Shown: positions 1-4,048 of the stretch, piece after piece | Numbering within the stretch: the first letter of the stretch is position 1 | Layout of the letters: each line of letters begins with the position of its first letter | Assembly: GCA_022837245.1 (NCBI GenBank) | Contig: JALHHX010000101.1 | Coordinates: 1 to 7,851, forward strand | Source of the DNA: Lentisphaerota bacterium | GTDB taxonomy: Bacteria; Verrucomicrobiota; Kiritimatiellia; RFP12; UBA3636 | Direction: 5' to 3' | Length of the DNA: 7,851 bases | Notes under the pieces: model-generated | Seen by the model: the letters and a program-made list of their open reading frames with translations, nothing else | Databases searched by the model: none | Told to the model about the DNA's origin: nothing | Translations under genes and position numbers: made by a program

Positions 1-1
1 G

Positions 2-2932
2 GGGATCGCCACGCAGGAACCGCAGAATTTCAGCCTCCCCCTGACGGGGCTGGCAATGGGCACGACGTACCACTACCGCTTCGCGGCGACGAACGACTAT
101 GGTCTTGCGTTCGCGCCTTCATCGGCCAGCTTCACGACGCTGCCCGGGGAGCCGCAGATCGCCAACGGCGCGGCGACGGACGTCCTGGACACGTCCGCGA
201 CGCTCGCCGGCACGCTGACCTACGCGGGGCTGCCGCCGACGACCGTGACCGCGTTCTGGGCGACAAACGACTGCGGAACGGACGCGGCGGCCTGGCTCGC
301 GAACGGCGCCTCGGAGTTTCTCGGCCAGCCCGATGTGGACGTCGAGACGACGGCGTCGCCCGCGGGTCTGACGCCGAACACGGTGTACTACTACAACTTC
401 ATGGCGAGCAACGCCATCGCCACGGCGTGGGGCGCGACCAACGCCGCCCCCAGCTTCCGGACGCCCGGCGCGCCGGGTCTTTCGGATGTCGGCGCGGATC
501 TCGTGATGGACGTCTCGGCGCGGCTCAACGCCACGCTCGCCACCGGCGGCGACACCCAGGTGTTCTTCACGTGGGGACTCGCCCCCGACGCGCTCGTGAG
601 CACCAACGACCTGGGCGTGGTGCCGATGGGATCCTATTCGATTGACCTCTCGGGACTGGATCCGCTGACCACCTACCACTACCAGGCTCACGCCGTCAAC
701 GTCTACGGCGAGGCGTCTTCGGATGTGCTCAGCCTCACAACCCTTGGGGCGGTTGAAACCTGGACGACCGTCGCCGACGGCATGTGGACGAACCCGGCCA
801 CGTGGAACGTGCCGGGCGCGCCGCGCGCGGGCTCGACGGTGATCGTCAACGCCGGCCACAACGTGACGCTGGACGCCAGCACGCCGGCCCTCGCCTGCGT
901 GACGAACAACGGCACGATCAGCTTCGACGGCTGGGACACGCTGCTCACGGCGGGTGCCGTGGTGGTCAACGGGACGCTGACGCACACCAACAACACCGAC
1001 GCGACGGAGGCCGACGGCTGGACGCCCAACGCCCGCGTGAACATCGCCTGCGTCGACTTCACGCTGGCCGCGGGCGCGACGGTCAACGGCGTCGGCAAGG
1101 GGTTTTCGGGGGCGAAGAAAGGTGACAATGCCGGGTACGGTCCCGGACGCGGCCTGACGTACGGCCTGGCGGCGAGCTATGGCGGACGTGGCGGCTGGCC
1201 CATGGGCAGCCTCACGGACCCGCAGTCCGGCCCCTTGTACGGCGTGGCCGATGAACCGGAGATGCCGGGAAGCGGCGGCGGACGGGGCGATTCGAACACG
1301 CTGGGCGGCAGCGGCGGCGGCGCGTTGCGCATCGACGCCACCGGCGTCGTGACGATCGACGGCACCGTGAGCATGGATGGCACCTACGGCACGGGCAACC
1401 ACCAGACCGGGGGCAGCGGGGGCGCCATCTGGATCACCTGCGCGCGGCTCGCCGGTTCCGGCGTGCTCAGCGCCCGTGGCGGACGAGGCCGGATGGCCGG
1501 CGGCGGCGGCGGCGGCGGTCGCATCGCGGTCGACTACGACACCGCGGCCCAGGCGGCGGCGGCGCTGCCGCAGGTCAAATGCACGGCCGCGGGCGGCTCC
1601 ATCGGGTGGGACTACGAGTTGTCCCCCAACATCTCGGCCGGCAAGCCGGGCACGCTGTGGTTCCCGGACCACCAGTTCCTCCTGCGGCCCGGAGCCGGCG
1701 ATCGTTTCCGCTGTTCCGGCCAGTGGATGGTGGAGCCCGAACTGACCGGGTTCAGCCATACCGGCGACTTTTTCATGGACGATGCCGGACTGGTGTTCCA
1801 CGCCCCGGGGTTCGCCTTCGAGGTGTCCGGCAATCTGATCGCCGCAGGCGCCTCCCCCGCCGCGAATTTCCTCGGTCTGACGAACGGCACGCTGAGTTGC
1901 GGCGGGACGTTCGCCGCCACGAACCTGATCGTGGAGCTGAGAAACGGAATGCTCGCCACGGGAGACGGCATGGTGCTGTCGGGGTCGCGTCTCTACTTGC
2001 GCAACGACGGGCAGGCGATTCCCACCGCGGACGTGGGGGGCGATTTGACTTTGGCGGCATCGTCGCAGTTCCGGATCTGGAGCGGAGCGACGAACGCGGT
2101 GTCGCCGGACTTCGGCGCATGGGTGGAAGCCACTGGAGCGATGACGCTGACGGGCAATTCCTGGGTGCACCCTTATTCCGACGCGATCAACGGCGGGTCG
2201 GCCTGGTTCCATGTGGGCAGTCTGACGGTCGGCGCCGGCAGCGGCTTCAACGCGGCGGAGAAGGGCTATCGCGGCGGGGACAAGGTGGGGCATCCGTACG
2301 GCTGGGGGCCGGGCGGCGGCTGGTACCGGCCCAACTGGACGGGCGGCACCCCCGGCGGCGGCGGCGGCGGCCATGGCGGCGACGGCGGAGCCAACGACGG
2401 CGTGCAGGGGCTGGCGAACGGTTTTGCCGTCGCGCCCTTCGGGCCGGGCAGCGGCGGCGGCCGCGGCGACCGGGACGGCTCCGCCGGTGGCGGCGCGATC
2501 CGCATCCGCTCGGCGGGCCCCGTGGCGATGGACGGCACGCTCAACGCCGACGGCGCCAAGGGCGTGCCGAACTGGGGCGGCCCGGGCTCGGGCGGCGCGA
2601 TCTGGGTGATCTGCCAGGGCTTCAGCGGCGGTTCCACGGCGCTGATGACGGCCAAGGGCGGCGACGGCGTCAACGGCAACTATTCCGGCGGCGGCGGCGG
2701 CCGCATCGCGGTGTGGCACCAAATTGCCGAGGGGCGCGAAAGCGTGGCGGCGGAGCTGATGCAAGGCGTCGCGCGCCATGCGGTGCTGAGCGATTCGCTG
2801 GACACGTATCTCGGGGCGGTCTCGGTCACCAACGGCCACTTCACCGCCGCGGCGGTGCCTCCGCCGCAGGTCGGCACGGTCGTCTTCGTGGAGATTCCGC
2901 CGCCGCAACAGACAATGATGCTCATAAGATAA
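2..2932 (+). CDS. Secreted fn3-repeat / G8-like / glycine-rich beta-solenoid surface protein (5' partial)
   Basis: The reading frame is open from base 2 to the TAA at 2930-2932. The first codons (G-I-A-T-Q-E-P-Q-N-F-S-L) align with an internal part of the downstream paralogue, so the true start lies before the window. Domains in order: the end of one fn3-like repeat (to about 150); two more, about 150-465 and 466-750, with T-x-Y-x-Y-x-F/A-x-A-x-N strands and S-F-T-T-L-P linkers; a G8-like domain from about 751 with G-M-W-T-N-P-A-T-W-N-V-P-G-A-P; glycine-rich module A (about 1130-1530); a beta-strand-rich middle (about 1640-2240); glycine-rich module B (about 2245-2716); and a short tail ending F-V-E-I-P-P-P ... 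L-I-R. No enzyme motif or transmembrane segment is seen. Inferred role: extracellular fibre, adhesin or matrix protein. Codon third positions are overwhelmingly G/C, unlike the downstream copy. The fold and domain names rest on motif reading, not on a profile search. Confidence 0.85.
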   Translation, partial: GIATQEPQNFSLPLTGLAMGTTYHYRFAATNDYGLAFAPSSASFTTLPGEPQIANGAATDVLDTSATLAGTLTYAGLPPTTVTAFWATNDCGTDAAAWLANGASEFLGQPDVDVETTASPAGLTPNTVYYYNFMASNAIATAWGATNAAPSFRTPGAPGLSDVGADLVMDVSARLNATLATGGDTQVFFTWGLAPDALVSTNDLGVVPMGSYSIDLSGLDPLTTYHYQAHAVNVYGEASSDVLSLTTLGAVETWTTVADGMWTNPATWNVPGAPRAGSTVIVNAGHNVTLDASTPALACVTNNGTISFDGWDTLLTAGAVVVNGTLTHTNNTDATEADGWTPNARVNIACVDFTLAAGATVNGVGKGFSGAKKGDNAGYGPGRGLTYGLAASYGGRGGWPMGSLTDPQSGPLYGVADEPEMPGSGGGRGDSNTLGGSGGGALRIDATGVVTIDGTVSMDGTYGTGNHQTGGSGGAIWITCARLAGSGVLSARGGRGRMAGGGGGGGRIAVDYDTAAQAAAALPQVKCTAAGGSIGWDYELSPNISAGKPGTLWFPDHQFLLRPGAGDRFRCSGQWMVEPELTGFSHTGDFFMDDAGLVFHAPGFAFEVSGNLIAAGASPAANFLGLTNGTLSCGGTFAATNLIVELRNGMLATGDGMVLSGSRLYLRNDGQAIPTADVGGDLTLAASSQFRIWSGATNAVSPDFGAWVEATGAMTLTGNSWVHPYSDAINGGSAWFHVGSLTVGAGSGFNAAEKGYRGGDKVGHPYGWGPGGGWYRPNWTGGTPGGGGGGHGGDGGANDGVQGLANGFAVAPFGPGSGGGRGDRDGSAGGGAIRIRSAGPVAMDGTLNADGAKGVPNWGGPGSGGAIWVICQGFSGGSTALMTAKGGDGVNGNYSGGGGGRIAVWHQIAEGRESVAAELMQGVARHAVLSDSLDTYLGAVSVTNGHFTAAAVPPPQVGTVVFVEIPPPQQTMMLIR
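1499..1519 (+). repeat. In-frame GGC tract (6 GGC + GGT) coding polyglycine
   Basis: Six consecutive GGC codons and one GGT encode the seven glycines just before R-I-A-V at the end of module A of gene 1. The pure trinucleotide run could slip by whole codons and so change loop length without breaking the frame. Confidence 0.8.
2354..2371 (+). repeat. In-frame (GGC)6 tract coding polyglycine
   Basis: Six perfect GGC codons lie in the loop region at the start of module B of gene 1, followed by His-Gly-Gly-Asp-Gly-Gly. It is the same kind of tract as at 1499-1519 but at a different point in the module. Confidence 0.8.
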
Positions 2933-2941
2933 GCCGCACGG

Positions 2942-3087
2942 GGAGGGCGACAGACTCTGCCGTCGCAATCCCGAGCTACAACCCACACGATTACGGAGTC
3001 AGGCACCAACACCACGGCTCCGCTGCGCGTCGCCCTCCTGCGCCTTGGCCGCTTTGCATTGGAGGGCGGCGGCAGGCTCTGCCGCCG
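2942..3087. repeat. Intergenic palindromic element: GGAGGGCG copies in both orientations
   Basis: GGAGGGCGAC at 2942-2951 starts a short hairpin (GCGAC at 2947-2951 with GTCGC at 2962-2966, around an ACTCTGCC-type loop). Its exact reverse complement, GTCGCCCTCC, is at 3029-3038. A related copy starts at 3061 (GGAGGGCGGC) and folds into the stem at 3067-3087, again around a GCTCTGCCG core. Three related units in two orientations within 150 bases of non-coding DNA suggest a dispersed intergenic repeat family of REP-like type. I recall similar GGAGGGCG hairpins from PVC genomes, but genome-wide copy number cannot be seen here. Confidence 0.55.
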
Positions 3088-3095
3088 TTGCGTTT
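3067..3095 (+). terminator. Terminator-like GC-rich hairpin downstream of gene 1
   Basis: CGGCGGCAG (3067-3075) and CTGCCGCCG (3079-3087) form a perfect 9-bp stem with a GCT loop, followed by TTGCGTTT, a weak and interrupted T-tract. It lies 135 bases after the stop codon. It belongs to the palindromic repeat above, so it may work as a terminator or only as a repeat unit. Confidence 0.4.
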
Positions 3096-3144
3096 CAAGT
3101 GCCACGCATCCAGCGAACGTTAGTGAGCGCATCGGAGTAAATAC

Positions 3145-3166
3145 AGCGCCTGGTAAGCGCCTGGCA
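3145..3166. repeat. 11-bp tandem direct repeat
   Basis: AGCGCCTGGTA at 3145-3155 is followed directly by AGCGCCTGGCA at 3156-3166, with one mismatch. This looks like a small local duplication in non-coding DNA. Confidence 0.6.
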
Positions 3167-3168
3167 GA

Positions 3169-3196
3169 AGCATCGCGCCGTCGCGGCTTCGCATGA
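3169..3196. repeat. 28-bp dispersed intergenic repeat, copy A
   Basis: This 28-base segment matches 3553-3580 at 24 of 28 positions with no gap. Both are made of TCGCG-type words at 8-9 base spacing. Both copies lie in the same gene-free spacer, about 380 bases apart. Confidence 0.6.
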
Positions 3197-3258
3197 GGAA
3201 GTCACAGCGGCAAAGCACCATGATCAGTTCACACTGTTCGCTCACACCCGTTTTCCTA

Positions 3259-3287
3259 TTGACCGCTTCCGGGAAATCCTGTACTTT
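3259..3287 (+). promoter_or_regulatory. Sigma70-like promoter before the orphan signal-peptide ORF
   Basis: TTGACC at 3259-3264 and TACTTT at 3282-3287 are separated by exactly 17 bases, the optimal sigma70 spacing. The -35 matches 5 of 6 consensus bases and the -10 matches 3 of 6. Transcription would begin near 3294, giving a leader of about 110 bases to the ATG at 3404. Confidence 0.4.
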
Positions 3288-3300
3288 GATGCCATGAATT

Positions 3301-3343
3301 GGGCAGGGTGTCTCTGCCCTTCACGTAAGTTGACTTTGTCAAC
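3301..3343 (+). promoter_or_regulatory. Two small inverted repeats in the leader of the orphan ORF
   Basis: GGGCAG (3301-3306) pairs with CTGCCC (3314-3319) across 7 bases. GTTGAC (3329-3334) pairs with GTCAAC (3338-3343) across TTT. The second is a compact perfect dyad that could be an operator or a hairpin. Both fall just downstream of the predicted promoter. Function is not known. Confidence 0.35.
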
Positions 3344-3403
3344 GATCTCGCAGGAGCGGTTGGAGCATCATCACCACGACTTCAAATCAAACAGGAGCAT
3401 GGC

Positions 3404-3460
3404 ATGAAAAGATCAAAATCATTAGGGTTAATACTTGGTTTGACAGCGGTTAGTGGGTAG
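3404..3460 (+). pseudogene. Orphan 18-codon signal-peptide-like ORF, probable gene remnant
   Basis: ATG at 3404 reads M-K-R-S-K-S-L-G-L-I-L-G-L-T-A-V-S-G and stops at TAG 3458-3460. The basic start and the hydrophobic L-G-L-I-L-G-L-T-A-V core are the first two parts of a Sec signal peptide, with no mature protein after it. AGGAG at 3393-3397 sits 6 bases before the ATG, and a sigma70-like promoter lies at 3259-3287, so the whole initiation region looks intact. The stop falls exactly where G/T-rich inverted-repeat sequence begins (about 3453). The likely history is a secreted-protein gene whose body was deleted or replaced by repeat DNA. A real small hydrophobic peptide is the alternative. An out-of-register ATG-GCA-TGA at 3399 overlaps its start. 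Confidence 0.45.
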
Positions 3461-3531
3461 TGTGTAGTGGGCAGAGCGGCAGAAAGATCAGAACGGCTCC
3501 TCTGCCTCGCTAGGGTCTACACCCTACACCC
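3453..3531. repeat. Imperfect nested inverted repeat with GTGGGTAG / CTACACCC arms
   Basis: The left arm (3453-3469) is built from GTGGGTAGTGTGTAGTG. The right arm (3511-3531) is built from CTACACCC words, which read GGGTGTAG on the other strand. Inside, GGCAGAG (3470-3476) pairs perfectly with CTCTGCC (3500-3506). The arms pair imperfectly and partly through G-T contacts. It looks like a decayed intergenic repeat and begins where the orphan signal-peptide ORF stops. Confidence 0.45.
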
Positions 3532-3541
3532 TTATCCATCC

Positions 3542-3613
3542 CACGCAGCAAGAGCTTCGCGTCGTCGCGCCTTCGCGTGATACCCCACGCGGCAAGAGCA
3601 CGTGGCAAGAGCA
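3542..3613. repeat. Three degenerate copies of CACGCRGCAAGAGC
   Basis: CACGCAGCAAGAGC at 3542-3555, CACGCGGCAAGAGC at 3586-3599 and ACGTGGCAAGAGCA at 3600-3613 share the GCAAGAGC core. The first two flank copy B of the 28-bp repeat (3553-3580); the third abuts the second directly. Confidence 0.55.
3553..3580. repeat. 28-bp dispersed intergenic repeat, copy B
   Basis: This is the second copy of the element at 3169-3196, with four substitutions. It consists of TTCGCG-GTCGTCGCG-CCTTCGCG-type words and ends in CGTGA. I recall similar phrases from spacers of environmental bacterial genomes, but cannot check that here. Confidence 0.6.
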
Positions 3614-3614
3614 A

Positions 3615-3640
3615 ATCTGCGTTCATCTGCGCAATCTGCG
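3615..3640. repeat. Triple ATCTGCG repeat at 9-10 base spacing
   Basis: ATCTGCG occurs at 3615-3621, 3625-3631 and 3634-3640. The spacing is close to one helical turn. It directly precedes an A/T-rich stretch (about 3641-3662) before the candidate promoter of gene 2. It could be a protein-binding array or another decayed intergenic repeat. Confidence 0.5.
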
Positions 3641-3679
3641 GATCCACCAAATATATTTTATTTCCCCATCAAAAAGTGC

Positions 3680-3719
3680 TTGCAATCCCCTCCGCCCCTA
3701 TGCTGGCATCCGCGCTGCC
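3680..3719 (+). promoter_or_regulatory. Candidate promoter region of the gene 2 paralogue (weak)
   Basis: TTGCAA at 3680-3685 follows an A-run and precedes TATGCT at 3699-3704, but the 13-base gap is too short for a standard sigma70 promoter. TGGCAT-N5-CTGCC at 3704-3719 has the GG-N10-GC spacing of a sigma54 site, with several off-consensus bases. Either would give a leader of about 100 bases to the predicted start at 3821. Neither is convincing alone; this is simply the most promoter-like stretch before the gene. Confidence 0.2.
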
Positions 3720-3807
3720 TGGGGGAATTGGGTCTGCGAACAGCGGTATACCAGCGCTTCCGACCAACAAACAAAGGGCTCCAAAAGGAGTTCACTTCAA
3801 CAACACA

Positions 3808-3814
3808 AGAAGGA
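3808..3814 (+). promoter_or_regulatory. Ribosome binding site of gene 2, in front of a destroyed ATG
   Basis: AGAAGGA at 3808-3814 is followed by CTAATA and then AT at 3821-3822, exactly where an ATG is expected at 6-base spacing. The G of that ATG is missing, so the sequence runs AAT directly into seven A's. A second purine-rich site, AAAAGGAG at 3783-3790, has no start codon at a suitable distance. Confidence 0.6.
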
Positions 3815-3822
3815 CTAATAAT

Positions 3823-4047
3823 AAAAAAACAACAACACTATTAGCGGCATTCATCGCAATGTCAGCTATCGGCGCGTCTGCAGCGGACGTCTATTCCGCT
3901 AACATCGTCGGGTATAACATTGGCGGTCCGGACACAAACCAAGGCGGCGACTACATTTTCCCGATCGATGACGGCGCGATGTCGCTCTTCCGCTACGATG
4001 ACGGCACGGGCTTCGGAGCGCCGACCGTCGAAACGCTTCCCGCTACG
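3823..4047 (+). pseudogene. N-terminal part of gene 2: signal peptide and YSANIVGYN segment, start codon lost
   Basis: This frame reads K-K-T-T-T-L-L-A-A-F-I-A-M-S-A-I-G-A-S-A, a textbook Sec signal peptide cut after A-S-A. A-D-V-Y-S-A-N-I-V-G-Y-N follows, then F-R-Y-D-D-G-T-G-F-G-A-P and T-V-E-T-L-P-A-T. The codon before the first lysine is AAT; adding one G after 3822 would make ATG-AAA-AAA behind a good ribosome site. The only in-frame ATG nearby is at 3859, inside the signal peptide, with no ribosome site. Upstream the frame stays open back to 3577 but codes nothing recognisable. At 4047/4048 the meaningful frame moves by one base into the large ORF that follows, and this frame ends at TGA 4195-4197. 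The segment between VGYN and FRYDDGTG seems shorter than I expect for this N-terminal domain. Confidence 0.65.
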
Positions 4048-4048
4048 G
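4047..4048 (+). other. Single-base frameshift site joining the two parts of gene 2
   Basis: The bases read ...CTT CCC GCT ACG GAA CAT CGC.... Removing one of the two G's at 4047-4048 gives ACG AAC ATC GCG CTG, so the protein reads T-L-P-A-T-N-I-A-L-T-T-A-T-I-N-G-G. That restores the continuous TLPAT-N-I fn3-repeat motif with no lost or extra residue. The exact repair makes an indel much more likely than two separate genes. Whether it is a real mutation or a sequencing or assembly error cannot be told here. Confidence 0.75.

Noticed and set aside
2886..2932. A PEP-CTERM or LPXTG-type sorting signal at the end of gene 1
   Set aside because: There is no hydrophobic helix followed by basic residues and no LPXTG motif. 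The ending is a short strand-like segment finishing Ile-Arg.
119..2986. A very long antisense open frame (955 codons) opposite gene 1
   Set aside because: Extreme GC bias at codon positions removes stops from the opposite strand. The translation is Arg/Ala/Gly/His-rich with no recognisable domain, while the + strand encodes conserved domains shared with gene 2.
1579..3123. A 514-codon + strand frame overlapping gene 1 and running past its stop
   Set aside because: It is arginine-rich low-complexity sequence from a GC-rich shadow frame, with no domain and no ribosome site.
3294..3407. A 37-codon ORF starting at the predicted transcription start and overlapping the orphan ORF by ATGA
   Set aside because: It has no ribosome site, its composition is unremarkable apart from four consecutive histidines, and short frames of this size are expected by chance. 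Leaderless translation is possible but unsupported.
2942..3640. A CRISPR array in the repeat-rich spacer
   Set aside because: The repeats are degenerate, of several different types, and lack regular unit length with unique spacers. No cas gene is present.
3704..3719. A sigma54 promoter (GG-N10-GC) before gene 2
   Set aside because: The spacing fits, but several consensus bases are wrong, GC-rich DNA often gives this pattern, and no activator gene is nearby. It is kept only as part of a weak promoter-region entry.
3745..3752. GGTATACC palindrome in the gene 2 leader as an operator
   Set aside because: An isolated 8-bp palindrome with no second copy or extended dyad is not enough evidence.
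3577..3822. In-frame upstream extension of the gene 2 N-terminus to an ATG at 3577
   Set aside because: The translation crosses intergenic repeats and has no sensible sequence, and the signal peptide would be buried about 80 residues inside. A ribosome site sits immediately before the lost ATG at 3821 instead.
4047..4048. Programmed +1 ribosomal frameshifting in gene 2
   Set aside because: No in-frame stop or known slippery signal is present at the site. Deletion of one G restores the conserved TLPAT-N motif exactly, and the start codon is also damaged, so indels or sequence errors explain it better.
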